This document shows positions 27,276 through 36,450 of a stretch of 64,000 nucleotides of DNA, piece by piece; within the stretch, counting starts at the first letter, position 1, and each line of letters begins with the position of its first letter. This stretch comes from CAVQJU01 sp963729215. Lineage in GTDB: Bacteria; Acidobacteriota; Vicinamibacteria; Vicinamibacterales; CAVVIG01. The notes below the pieces were generated by a model that had not been told where the DNA came from, did no database searches, and saw only the letters and a list, made by a program, of their open reading frames with translations. The stretch spans positions 37,661 to 101,660 of the forward strand of contig CAVSND010000021.1 in NCBI GenBank assembly GCA_963729215.1. The letters are read 5' to 3'. The position numbers were made by a program, and so were the translations under genes.

Positions 27276-28897
27276 ATGGAACCTGAATTGTCCATCGACG
27301 CCTCGCGCCTGCCGGCTGCCCTGGTCCGCTGGTTCTCGGAGCTGACCCACGAGGGGATATTCGCAACCGATCGCGAGTTCCGCGTGATCGTCTGGAACCG
27401 GTGGATGGAGATCCACACGGATCGCCCCGCCACGAGCGTGATCGGCGTCTCGATCTTCGACCTCTACCCCGATCTGGTTGACCGCGGCGTGGACCGGTAC
27501 TACCGGGAGGCGCTGGCCGGCCGGATCGCGGTGATGTCGTTCGGCCTGCACAAATACGTGCTGCCTCTGGCACCGACGCACCCTGAACTGGGGTACGCCG
27601 AAATGCCCCAGAGCGGCCGCATCGGACCGCTGTCGGACGGCGACCACGGTGATCGGCACAGTGACGGCGCTCGAGGACATCTCCGATCGCCTGGCGCGCG
27701 AAGCGGAGCTGCGCCAGCGGATCGAAGTGCAGCAGATGGCGCGCGTGACGGCCGAAAAGGCGCTTGCGCGCCAAGGACGAATTCCTGTCGACCGTTTCGC
27801 ATGAAATGCGGAACCCGCTCAACGCGGTGCTCGGCTGGACACGCATCCTGATCGACCGGAAGGATGTCGATGCCGCTCTGCTCGAACGCGCGCTCCGGGT
27901 GATCGATCGCAACGCGACGTCGCAGGTGCGCATGATCGACGACCTGCTCGACGTCGCGCGGATCGCGTCCGGAAAACTCCGGCTCGAAATGCAGCCCGTC
28001 GACCTGCTGGCCGTGGTGCTCGGGGCCGTGGACGTCGTGTCGCCTTCGGCCCGGGCCAAACAGATCGAGATTCGGACGAGCCTCGACGCGCAGGTCCCGC
28101 GGGTGCTCGGCGACCAGCACCGCCTCCAGCAGATCGTCTGGAACCTGCTGTCGAACGCGGTGAAGTTCACCGAGCCGGGCGGGCTCATCAACGTGCGCGT
28201 GACCCAGGCCGGGAGGCTGCTGCGCCTCGTGATCAGCGACACCGGCCACGGCATCAGCCCCGAGTTTCTGCCGTTCGTCTTCGAGCGGTTCCGGCAAAGC
28301 GACAGCTCCAGCACCAGGCGTCACGGCGGACTGGGCCTCGGGCTCGCGCTCGTCCGCGAGCTCGTCGAGCTGCACGGCGGCCACGTGTCGGTCGAGAGCG
28401 CCGGGGAGCAGAAAGGGTCCGCGTTCACGGTGGACTTCCCGACGGCGGTATCGCACGACGTGAGCTTCGGCGCGCCGCCGCCGCCGGCCGGGCTCGAGGG
28501 CACACCCTCCCTGGCGGGCCTTCGCGTCCTCATCGTGGAAGACGAAGCCGATTCCCGCGATCTGCTCGGCGCCGTCCTGTCACGGTGCGGAGCCGAGACC
28601 ATCATGGTGCCCTCCTGCGAGAGCGCGATCGCCGTGCTGAGGGACTCGGCCCGGCGACCGGACGTGATCGTATCGGACCTCGGGATGCCGGAACAGGACG
28701 GGTACGATTTAATTCGCCAGCTGCGTGCGTTCGAGGCCGAGAAGGGCGCGCGCATTCCAGCCATCGCGGTCACGGGGTACGCCAATCCGGGCGACCGCCA
28801 GCGTGCGCTGACGGCTGGCTACACCGGCTACGTCGCCAAGCCGATCGATCCGCGCGCCATCGCCAACGCCATTGCGCTCGCCGCGGAACCGCGATAG
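27276..28897 (+). CDS. PAS-containing hybrid histidine kinase (two frame steps)
   Basis: About 540 residues: a PAS domain (THEGIFATDREFRVIVWNRW), a coiled linker, a HisKA dimerisation domain with the phosphorylatable His in FLSTVSHEMRNPLNAVLGW, and a HATPase with NLLSNAVKFTEPGG, DTGHGISPEF and GGLGLGLALV. A C-terminal receiver follows, with VLIVEDEADSRDLL, acceptor Asp in VIVSDLGMPEQDG and Lys in YVAKPIDPRA. Extra bases near 27640 and 27768 shift the frame in the linker. It is the last gene of the chemosensory operon and may connect it to other signals. It is convergent with the cNMP/TrxR-like gene. Confidence 0.87.
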
Positions 28898-28955
28898 CGC
28901 CCGTCCGTCAATTCGCGGACCACGGCCGCGGGCACGATGATTCAGGGCCGGCCGG

Positions 28956-30635
28956 CTACTCGGCCAGCACCCGATGGACGAACGAAATGGCGATCGACCC
29001 CTCGCCGACAGCCGACGCGACGCGCTTGACGCTGTTGCCACGCACGTCTCCCACGGCGAACACACCCGGCAGGCTGGTCTCGAGCAGGTAAGGCGGGCGG
29101 GTCAACGGCCAGGCCGCCGCCGACAGATCGTCCTTCGTCAGGTCGGGACCGGTCTTGACGAAGCCCTGGGCATCGAGCGCCACGCACCCGCGCAGCCAGA
29201 CGGCGTTCGGCACGCCGCCCGTCATCAGGAACACGTGCCGGATGGGGCGCGGCTCGACGGCGCCGGTCCCGCCGTCGCGCCAGCACACCTGCTCGAGGTG
29301 GCCGTCACCGGCGAGGGCGGTGATCTCGGTCCTCGTCCTCAGCGTGATCGCCGGGCTCTCTTCAATGCGCCGAATCAGGTACCGCGACATGCTTTGAGAA
29401 AGGCTCTCCGATCGGACCAGCATGTGCACGTGCCTGGCCTTCTGCGACAGGAACATCGCGGCCTGCCCCGCCGAGTTGCCGCCGCCGACGACGATGACGT
29501 CCTCGTTCTCGCAGAGCATCCGCTCCATCTGGGTTGCGCTGTAATACACGCCGGCGCCGATGAAGCGCGACAGGTTGTCGATCGCGGGCTTGCGGTACTC
29601 CGCTCCAGTGGCGATGATGACGGTCTTCGCCGGCACGCCGGGGCCGTCGTCCATCCGGACCCGGTACGGCTTCCGCTCGCAGGTCAGGTGCGTGGCGCCG
29701 CGAGCGACCATGATCTCGGCGCCGAACTTCTTCGCCTGCGTCAGCGCCCGCGACGTCAATTCTTCCCCCGTCACACCCATCGGAAAGCCGAGGTAGTTTT
29801 CGATCTTCGAGCTCGACCCGGCCTGTCCGCCCGGCGCGTTCGATTCGAGCATGAGCACGTCGAGACCTTCCGATGCGCCGTAGACGGCCGCCGCGAGGCC
29901 CGACGGCCCGGCGCCGACCACCACGACATCGCGCAGGTGCGTGCGTTCGATGGCCGCATTGAATCCCAGGCAGTCCGCGATGGCCTCGTTGGTCGGATTG
30001 CGGAGCACGGCGTCGCCGCGGCAAATCAGCACGGGAATCTCGGAGACGGCCACCCTGAACCGATCCAGCAGGTGCTGGGTATCCGGATCCTTGTCCAGGT
30101 CGAGATACGCAAACGGATGACCGTTGCGCGTCAGGAACTCGCGGATGCGGAGCGTCTCGCCCGAATGCAGTGACCCCACCAGCACCACGTCGCCGATGCC
30201 CTGAGCGACCAGCTCGAGGCGCCGATAGATGAACGCGCGCATCACGACATCGCCGATCTCGGTATCCGTCTGAATGAGCGACAGCAGCTGATCGCGCGTC
30301 AGTTCGATCACCTCGCCCGGTTCGGTGACCTGCGTCCGCATGATCGAACGCCGGCCGAGGATCATGTTGGCTTCGCCGGTGAACCGACCGGCCGCGTGGA
30401 CGGTCACGCGCGCGTCGCCCAGGTCAGAAGGCCGGACGACCTCGGCCTTCCCGCTCTTGAGCACGAAGAAGCGCGGGTCCGGCTCGCCCGCCTGGATCAG
30501 GACGTCCCCCGCCTGCACGGACCGCGTGACCCCGTGCGCGGCGATCCGCGCGATGGATCGCTCGTCCAGGATCGGGAACATCAGCGCAGCCCGTGAAGGG
30601 CTGCTGGGAAACATCGTCGCCGTGGAATCATCCAT
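28956..30635 (-). CDS. Cyclic-nucleotide-binding/thioredoxin-like/thioredoxin-reductase-like fusion
   Basis: 559 residues, intact. Residues 15-140 form a cNMP-binding domain (AGDVLIQAGEPDPRFFVLKS). Residues about 145-215 form a thioredoxin/glutaredoxin-like segment without a CxxC (VVLVGSLHSGETLRIREFL, EIPVLICRGDAVLRNPT). The rest is a thioredoxin-reductase-type flavoprotein with FAD motif VVVVGAGPSGLAAAVYGASE and NAD(P)H motif VIVVGGGNSAGQAAMFL. The redox CxxC expected just before the second nucleotide motif is replaced by YYSATQMERMLC. Hence it is a FAD/NAD(P)H oxidoreductase or sensor, not a classical thioredoxin reductase. The start ATG at 30635 opens MDDSTATMF. Confidence 0.85.
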   Translation of the reverse strand: MDDSTATMFPSSPSRAALMFPILDERSIARIAAHGVTRSVQAGDVLIQAGEPDPRFFVLKSGKAEVVRPSDLGDARVTVHAAGRFTGEANMILGRRSIMRTQVTEPGEVIELTRDQLLSLIQTDTEIGDVVMRAFIYRRLELVAQGIGDVVLVGSLHSGETLRIREFLTRNGHPFAYLDLDKDPDTQHLLDRFRVAVSEIPVLICRGDAVLRNPTNEAIADCLGFNAAIERTHLRDVVVVGAGPSGLAAAVYGASEGLDVLMLESNAPGGQAGSSSKIENYLGFPMGVTGEELTSRALTQAKKFGAEIMVARGATHLTCERKPYRVRMDDGPGVPAKTVIIATGAEYRKPAIDNLSRFIGAGVYYSATQMERMLCENEDVIVVGGGNSAGQAAMFLSQKARHVHMLVRSESLSQSMSRYLIRRIEESPAITLRTRTEITALAGDGHLEQVCWRDGGTGAVEPRPIRHVFLMTGGVPNAVWLRGCVALDAQGFVKTGPDLTKDDLSAAAWPLTRPPYLLETSLPGVFAVGDVRGNSVKRVASAVGEGSIAISFVHRVLAE

Positions 30636-30742
30636 TGTCGTTGCAGTGTAGACACGAAAGGCGTGACGCGTCCACGACGTACTCGATGTCACCTCATCAT
30701 CAGCGACGTCCTTACACTTTGCACATCCGTTACGCGTTGCGC

Positions 30743-31939
30743 TTACCGCTGATCCGACACGATCACGCCGCCTTTGACCACGACTTTCGTGTTCAACAGA
30801 TTCCAGTAGCCGTCGAGCGGATTCCCGCCGAGCAGGACGATGTCCGCGAGTTTGCCAGCCTCGAGCGTTCCAAGCTGATCGCTCATTTCGATGTAGGACG
30901 CGGTGTTCGGCCCCATCAGCTTCACGACGTCCGTCATCGAGAACATCAGGTTCAGCGACTTCAACTCGTGCTCGAGGCCGGCCCTTGGCGAGTAGTTGGT
31001 GTCGGTGCCGTACCCGTAGATCACGCCGGCGTCCCAGGATGTCCGCGCGTTCACGGCCTTGTAGCCGGCTTCCTGCCCGCGGCCGTCCCCGTCGAGAATC
31101 GACTCGGGCCAGGGCTTGCCGTCGCGGAATCGCGGCTTGTTGTCGTCGGCGAACACGCCGAAGACGGGCACGCCGAAGCCGATCGTGGACAACTGCTTCA
31201 CCCCCGCCGCGGCGACGCGTTTCGCATCGTCGAAGCTGAGCCAGCCGAAATGCGGCGTGTGAACGAGCTTCGTGACGCCGGCGTCGACGGCGGCCATCAT
31301 CGACTGTGGACTGACAGCGTGAATCTGGATCCACACGCCGGCTTTCTTCGATTCGTCAACGGCGGCCCTGAGATTCTCCAGTTCCTTCGCGGTCGGCCCC
31401 GGCTTGGGCGTCAGCGCCTGCTCGCCGACGAACTTGACGCCAAGGGCGGCGAGCCGCCGCACCTCCGCCCGCATCGCGTCGGGTGTGCCATTGGCCAGGT
31501 CGAGGCGTCCCGACGGAATGATGCGAGGCCCCTTGATGACGCCCTGATCGATGTGGTCGCGGAGGGTGATGTTGCCCTCCGCGGGGCCGCCGCCGGAAAG
31601 GATGGTCGTGTACCCGGCGTCGAGCAGCTGCTGCATCTGCGCCTTCTCGCTGGCGCCGGTGTTCACGTGACGATGGGCGTCGATGAATCCCGCCATGGCC
31701 GTCGCGCCACGCGCGTCTATCGTTTGTGCACCGGGATTCTGGCCTGTGGCCGGGGCCTGGCCTGCGGACACCGAGGCGATGCGCCCGCCCCGCACGACAA
31801 TGGTTCCCTGATCGATCACCGTGCCGTTGCCGACGATGACCCTGGCGTTGGTGATCACGAGATCCTGGGCGGCGGCGCGCGCGGCGCCGAATGCGCTGAC
31901 GACCAGGAGTGACGAAGCAAGCGCGAGACGTTTTCTCAT
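30743..31939 (-). CDS. Exported amidohydrolase-family protein (paralogue 2)
   Basis: 398 residues, close in sequence to the protein of 7326-8540 along its whole length. Shared segments include FIDAHRHVNTGASEKAQMQ, GYTTILSGGGPAEGNITL, MGPNTASYIEMSDQLGTLE and the ending KLADIVLLGGNPLDGYWN. The signal peptide is MRKRLALASSLLVVSAFGAA. HxH, the two later His and the late Asp are kept. The insertion around residue 95 differs (GQAPATGQNPGAQT). The two copies probably arose by duplication and may differ in substrate. It stands alone between the cNMP/TrxR-like gene and the divergent tyrosinase gene. Confidence 0.85.
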   Translation of the reverse strand: MRKRLALASSLLVVSAFGAARAAAQDLVITNARVIVGNGTVIDQGTIVVRGGRIASVSAGQAPATGQNPGAQTIDARGATAMAGFIDAHRHVNTGASEKAQMQQLLDAGYTTILSGGGPAEGNITLRDHIDQGVIKGPRIIPSGRLDLANGTPDAMRAEVRRLAALGVKFVGEQALTPKPGPTAKELENLRAAVDESKKAGVWIQIHAVSPQSMMAAVDAGVTKLVHTPHFGWLSFDDAKRVAAAGVKQLSTIGFGVPVFGVFADDNKPRFRDGKPWPESILDGDGRGQEAGYKAVNARTSWDAGVIYGYGTDTNYSPRAGLEHELKSLNLMFSMTDVVKLMGPNTASYIEMSDQLGTLEAGKLADIVLLGGNPLDGYWNLLNTKVVVKGGVIVSDQR

Positions 31940-32061
31940 ATGGGCCCCGGTCTTCTGTGAACGGTCGAGTTCGCGAAATGTTAACCCAGCCTGCACGGTT
32001 GTTGCGCGGCTGAGCCCGTCAATAAGCTGTCCGCGCGTTATTCTCACCTCCGGAGGATCGG

Positions 32062-33567
32062 ATGACACTCACTCGCCGCTCGATGCTCAAGGCCGGACTG
32101 ACCGCCGGCGTCACCGCGTTCGCGACGCCGTTCGACCCCGTCGCGTTCGGGCAACCGATTCGCACGCGATACAGCGCCAGCAGCGTCAAGGGCCAGGCCA
32201 TGCTGGCGAAGTACGCCACGGCGGTCGGCCTGATGATGGATGGCGCCAAGTATCCGCGCACCGATCCGCGCAGCTGGAATTTTCAGTGGTACACGCACTG
32301 GATTCCCGGCCCGTCGACCTTTCCCGGCGCGCAGACCACCAAGCAGCAGATGATCAACCAGGTGTTCATGGGCAAGCCGGCGACGGATCCCGGACGCCAG
32401 CTGGCCGAGGCGATGTGGGACAACTGCCAGGCGCACAGCAGCAACCCCAGCGACCCCAATTTTTTCCAGGAGATGTACTTCTGCAACTGGCACCGCCACT
32501 ACGTCTACTACTTCGAGGAGATCATCCGCGGGGTCCTCAACGATCCGACGTTCACGCTGCCCTACTGGAACTACCTGAGCGGCAACGTCAGCGACTTGTC
32601 GATTCCGGCCCCGTTCCGCGACACGACCAGCCCGCTCTACCGGCCGAACCGGAATCCCTGGGTCAACAACGGCGAGCGCGTCGACAAGCAGAACCCCGGC
32701 AGCCTGAGCCTGGACGCGCTGCTGGAGCCCCAGTACATCGATTCGGCAGACGGCGGTGAAGGCTTCTGCCCCATCATTGACGGCAATCCCCACGGCTTGA
32801 TGCACGTGCTGATCGGGAACCCGACGAACATGGGCAGCGTCCCCAACGCGGCCAACGACCCGATTTTCTGGGTTCACCACTGCAACATCGACCGGCTGTG
32901 GGAGAGCTGGAACCGCGTGGCGGGCCATACCAATCCCACGTGGCCCAACCGCTCGTTCCCGTTCGCAAACGGCCAGGGACAGGCTGTCAGCGTGGCGGCC
33001 GCCAAGGCCAATCGTCCCTCGCTTCTCAACTATCAGTACGACGCCTACGCGACAGTATCCGGCGGTGCGCCGCCCCTCAACCTGGGCATCACGGGCGCCG
33101 CACCGAAAGTCACGCGGGCGTTCGCAACGGCGCCGCTCACGCTTGGCGGCGAACGTGTCGGCGTCAGCCTGACGCCCGCGGGTCCGCCGTCAGCAGCGCC
33201 ACCGTCTGCCGAACGCGTGTTCGGCCTCTCATCGGCGTCCCGGCGGCTATACCTCGTGCTGGGGGACATCGCGGCACCGGCGGACGCGGCCTCGACCTAC
33301 AACGTGTTTCTGGATCTGCCGGCGGGCGTGACCAACCCGGGCACAACCGACCCTCATTACGTGGGCACGCTGCACTTCTTTGGCGCCGCAGGGCACGAGC
33401 AGCACGGGCCGTCCAGTCACCGTATCGTGATGAACATCACGAACAAGGTGCGGCGGCTCCTGGCCAACCGCGCGCTCACGGCGACGCCCGCCGTGACGCT
33501 CGTCCGGCACGGCGACGCCGAAAGCGAGAAGCCAACCGTCGGTCAGGTTCTGCTCGTCGAAGCGTGA
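32062..33567 (+). CDS. Tyrosinase-family copper oxidase with TAT signal
   Basis: 501 residues. It starts with a twin-arginine signal (TRRSMLKAGLTAGVTAF). The type 3 copper centre is visible: CuA with YFCNWHRHYVYYFEEI, and CuB with GNPHGLMHVLIG and DPIFWVHHCNIDRLWESW. The C-terminal 160 residues form a beta domain (YNVFLDLPAGVTNPGTTDPH, then YVGTLHFFGAAGH), like the domain that shields the active site in plant polyphenol oxidases. It oxidises phenols to quinones, after folded export with copper loaded. GGAGG precedes the ATG. A small protein related to its C-terminal domain follows 24 bases later. Confidence 0.9.
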   Translation: MTLTRRSMLKAGLTAGVTAFATPFDPVAFGQPIRTRYSASSVKGQAMLAKYATAVGLMMDGAKYPRTDPRSWNFQWYTHWIPGPSTFPGAQTTKQQMINQVFMGKPATDPGRQLAEAMWDNCQAHSSNPSDPNFFQEMYFCNWHRHYVYYFEEIIRGVLNDPTFTLPYWNYLSGNVSDLSIPAPFRDTTSPLYRPNRNPWVNNGERVDKQNPGSLSLDALLEPQYIDSADGGEGFCPIIDGNPHGLMHVLIGNPTNMGSVPNAANDPIFWVHHCNIDRLWESWNRVAGHTNPTWPNRSFPFANGQGQAVSVAAAKANRPSLLNYQYDAYATVSGGAPPLNLGITGAAPKVTRAFATAPLTLGGERVGVSLTPAGPPSAAPPSAERVFGLSSASRRLYLVLGDIAAPADAASTYNVFLDLPAGVTNPGTTDPHYVGTLHFFGAAGHEQHGPSSHRIVMNITNKVRRLLANRALTATPAVTLVRHGDAESEKPTVGQVLLVEA

Positions 33568-33591
33568 TCGGGACATAATCGACAGATAGAG

Positions 33592-34116
33592 ATGTGCATG
33601 AGGGGCACGCGCAGGCTCGTGGTCGCCATCCTGCTGACGACCGCGTGTTCCCACGGCGCCATGGCTCAGGACCCGGGCACGCTGGCCGCGTCGACGCCCG
33701 GCGTCATCACGCTTGGGGCGGGGCCCACCGAGGTCACCCTCGTTGGCGCGCCTGACAGCGGCGCCTCGGGTTCGGTTGCCGCCAGGCTGAAAAGCGTCGA
33801 AGCGGGCCGGCAGATTTACCTGACCTTCACGCGCGCCCAGGCGCCGGCCGCGCCGGGTATCACGTACAACGTCTACCTCGGCCTGCCCGCCAGTGCCGTG
33901 CCGCAGGGCACGTCCGATCCGCACTACGTCGGCACGCTGAATTTTTTCAACGCGACATCGGGCCGGCCGCTGGACATGTCACTGAACATCACGCCGCACG
34001 TGGGACGTCTGCTCGCCTCGAGCGAGATCGGCGCCGACGTCCGCGTCACGATCGTCCCCGCGGGCGAACCGTCTGCGGCGCCTCAGGTAGCCGGGATCCG
34101 GATTACGGCACGCTAG
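33592..34116 (+). CDS. Free-standing relative of the tyrosinase C-terminal domain, exported
   Basis: 174 residues with a signal peptide (RRLVVAILLTTACSHGAMAQ). The mature domain matches the C-terminal domain of the preceding tyrosinase: YNVYLGLPASAVPQGTSDPH and YVGTLNFF align with YNVFLDLPAGVTNPGTTDPH and YVGTLHFF, then LNITPHVGRLL with MNITNKVRRLL. It has no copper-binding His. Being in the same operon, it may act on the tyrosinase, for instance as a cap or chaperone. That is inference; it might equally be a leftover of a domain duplication. ATG 33592 or 33598 could be the start. Confidence 0.7.
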   Translation: MCMRGTRRLVVAILLTTACSHGAMAQDPGTLAASTPGVITLGAGPTEVTLVGAPDSGASGSVAARLKSVEAGRQIYLTFTRAQAPAAPGITYNVYLGLPASAVPQGTSDPHYVGTLNFFNATSGRPLDMSLNITPHVGRLLASSEIGADVRVTIVPAGEPSAAPQVAGIRITAR

Positions 34117-34141
34117 CAGGCTGCTGAGAGAACGCAGCCTG
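34117..34141. terminator. Hairpin between convergent genes
   Basis: CAGGCTGC (34117-34124) pairs perfectly with GCAGCCTG (34134-34141) over a 9-base loop, starting on the stop codon of the upstream gene. A second pairing, GAACGC (34141-34146) with GCGTTC (34178-34183), spans the gap to the convergent oxidase gene. No T-run is present, so a terminator role rests on position. Confidence 0.5.
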
Positions 34142-34174
34142 AACGCAAAACGCAAACGTAGAACGTAGCGCAGT

Positions 34175-35380
34175 TCAGCGTTCGATGTACGACGCGTCGA
34201 GTTGAGCGACTGACGAACACCCCAGCAGGTGAAGCGTGCGGTCGATGTCGGTACGCAGGATCGCGATGGCGCGATCGACACCGGGTCCGCCGGCCGCCCC
34301 CAGCGCCCACGCGTAGGCGCGCCCGACCAGCACGGCGCGGGCACCGAGACACAACGCTTTCACGATATCGCTGCCCCGCCGGATGCCGCCGTCGACCATC
34401 ACCTCGACGCGGCCGTTGGCGGCGGCGATCACCTCGGGCAGGGCGCGAAGGCTGCCCGGAACACCGTCGAGCTGGCGGCCGCCGTGATTCGAGACGACGA
34501 GCGCGTCAGCCCCCGCATCGATCGCACACCGCGCATCGTCGGCCGTATGGATACCCTTGACCACGACCGGTCCTTTCCATGCGTCTCGAATCCAGGCGAA
34601 GTCGCTCCACGTGATGACGGTGCTGGCAAGCAACTCGCTGACATCGCTGCACGGCATCGCGCCGACGCCTGGAAGCTCGACGTTCGGGAAGACGCGCGGG
34701 GCGCCGTCGGCGACGTAGTTCATCAGCCAGCGCGGATGCGTGACGAACTGCCAGAGATGAGGCAGGCTGCCGCGCCAGTCGCCGGCGAGCAGCGGGCGGA
34801 CGCCATTCCGGTAGTCGCGTTCGCGCATGCCGGACACCGGCGTATCGATGGTCACCACGAGCGCCGAATAGCCCGCGGCACGCGCGCGCGCGATGGCCGC
34901 TTCGGCGACGGCGCGGCCGCCCGGCACGTACAGCTGATACCAGAGCGGCCCCGACGCGTGCGCGCGGACTTCTTCAAGGCGCGTCCCGGAAAAGGTGGAA
35001 AGGACATAGGCGGTGCCGGCGGCACTCGCCGAGCGCGCGGCGACGGCTTCTCCGCGAGGGTAGAACATCCGGGAGAACCCGATCGGCGCCAGCAGAAACG
35101 GCAGCTCGAGCGTCGTGCCGAGCACCGTGGTACGCAGGTCGCACTCAGGCACCGCGATGCACTGGCGCGGGCGAAAGCGGATGTCGTGGAACGCGCGGCT
35201 GTTGTCCCGGAGCGTGAGCTCGTCTTCGGCGCCGCCGTCGATGTAGTCGAAGACGAGCTTTGGCAGCCGGCGCCTGGCCAGCCGCCGCAGATCGGCGATG
35301 TTGACGGCCGACGCTAACCCCAACGGATTTCTGAGCCGTGAAACCGAATCTGAATCCGGTAAACCTTCTTGATGCCGCAC
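34175..35380 (-). CDS. FMN-dependent alpha-hydroxyacid oxidase/dehydrogenase
   Basis: Up to 401 residues of the lactate/glycolate oxidase family. Visible elements are LVFDYIDGGAEDELTLRDN, LPFLLAPIGFSRMFYPRGE, WYQLYVPGG, the active-site and FMN segments VVVKGIHTADDARCAIDAGA, LVVSNHGGRQLDG (catalytic His) and VMVDGGIRRGSDIVKAL. It oxidises an L-2-hydroxyacid such as lactate or mandelate to the 2-oxoacid. The N-terminus overlaps the adenylate kinase gene by up to 66 bases; family alignment would allow a later start near 35323 (LGLASAVNIADL), so 35380 is a maximum. Confidence 0.88.
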   Translation of the reverse strand: MRHQEGLPDSDSVSRLRNPLGLASAVNIADLRRLARRRLPKLVFDYIDGGAEDELTLRDNSRAFHDIRFRPRQCIAVPECDLRTTVLGTTLELPFLLAPIGFSRMFYPRGEAVAARSASAAGTAYVLSTFSGTRLEEVRAHASGPLWYQLYVPGGRAVAEAAIARARAAGYSALVVTIDTPVSGMRERDYRNGVRPLLAGDWRGSLPHLWQFVTHPRWLMNYVADGAPRVFPNVELPGVGAMPCSDVSELLASTVITWSDFAWIRDAWKGPVVVKGIHTADDARCAIDAGADALVVSNHGGRQLDGVPGSLRALPEVIAAANGRVEVMVDGGIRRGSDIVKALCLGARAVLVGRAYAWALGAAGGPGVDRAIAILRTDIDRTLHLLGCSSVAQLDASYIER

Positions 35381-36450
35381 GTGATCAGCCCGGTCTGGAG
35401 ATCGAAGCGCTCCGGGACGTCGACGCGATGGATATCCACGACGGCATGATATCCGCGCTCCGAGAACACATCGATCAGCATCGCGAGCGCCAGCGGGTCG
35501 TCGAGGACAGGATCTTCAGTATTGATCTGCGCGACGCCGGAGATGGCGTGACGCAGCACGATGGGCAGCACCTTTCGCTCGATGAACCTGATGACCTTCG
35601 CGAACAGGTCGCGATACTCCAGCTCGTACCCGTCGAGCCGCTTCACCAGCTCCTGGCGTGCGTGGACGATGATCTCGCTCGCGACCGGCACGCCTCTCAT
35701 CCGCTCCAGTGTGCGGGGATCGAGCTCGAGCGTGCTCTGATACTGCAGCTCCTGCAGGATGTTCTGCTCGACCTTCTCGATGGGCCCCTGGGCGTTCACG
35801 AGGTGGTAGTGAAAGATCTCCTCGAGCGACTGCAGCGCGTCCCACGTCTGTTCCTTGAACAACTGGTATCGCCGGCGCGCCAGGGCTTCGTCGTGGTCGG
35901 TCGGCCGATCCTCGCTCAGCCGGCCCACGCCGGACGTGCGCACCTCGCTGTTGTGCGCCAGCGTTTCGCGGCCCCGCTTCAGCTGCCTGGCGATGGACTC
36001 CTTCTCCTCGACGAACAGCACCATGATGTGAATCGTGGGCTGGCGGAAGTGAATCGACAGCGGGGTGTTGAAGTACTGGCGCCGAAGCGCGTGCATCTGG
36101 TCGACCAGCAGCTTCAGGCACTCAACCTGCACCTTCGTGCGGGGAAACCCGTCGATGATGACGCCGTCGTGGTACTCGGGCTTGAGCAGCTCGCGAAGGA
36201 GAAGGCCGATGACCTCGCGATCGCCCACCATGTGGCCGGCGTCCTTCAGCGCCTTCGCCTCCGGCGAATCGAGCAGCGCGCTCATGACGATCGGCGCGCA
36301 GGTGAGGCTGCGGGCCTTGGCAATGAAGGCCGTATTGGTGCCCTTGCCGGCTCCGGGCGCGCCCCCGAGAAGGATGATCTCCTTGGGAAACCGGAGATAC
36401 TCGCGGCCGAAATCGGCCTCGAGATCCTGCCAGACCGAATCGAAGATCAA
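35314..36450 (-). CDS. Adenylate-kinase-type nucleoside monophosphate kinase with C-terminal extension
   Basis: 378 residues, almost twice a normal adenylate kinase. The N-terminal half has the P-loop LLGGAPGAGKGTNT, the NMP-binding segment GHMVGDREVIGLLLRELLKP and IDGFPRTKVQVE. After a helical linker (RRRYQLFKEQTWDALQSLEE) the last 150 residues form an alpha/beta domain I do not recognise (RLDGYELEYRDLFAKVIRFI, YHAVVDIHRVDVPERFDLQT). It starts at TTG 36450. In-frame coding upstream (LPIQFRARWPDLAINDAH) runs to a TGA near 36516 and an ATG three codons earlier, so the true N-terminus may be longer. Confidence 0.8.
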   Translation of the reverse strand: MIFDSVWQDLEADFGREYLRFPKEIILLGGAPGAGKGTNTAFIAKARSLTCAPIVMSALLDSPEAKALKDAGHMVGDREVIGLLLRELLKPEYHDGVIIDGFPRTKVQVECLKLLVDQMHALRRQYFNTPLSIHFRQPTIHIMVLFVEEKESIARQLKRGRETLAHNSEVRTSGVGRLSEDRPTDHDEALARRRYQLFKEQTWDALQSLEEIFHYHLVNAQGPIEKVEQNILQELQYQSTLELDPRTLERMRGVPVASEIIVHARQELVKRLDGYELEYRDLFAKVIRFIERKVLPIVLRHAISGVAQINTEDPVLDDPLALAMLIDVFSERGYHAVVDIHRVDVPERFDLQTGLITCGIKKVYRIQIRFHGSEIRWG

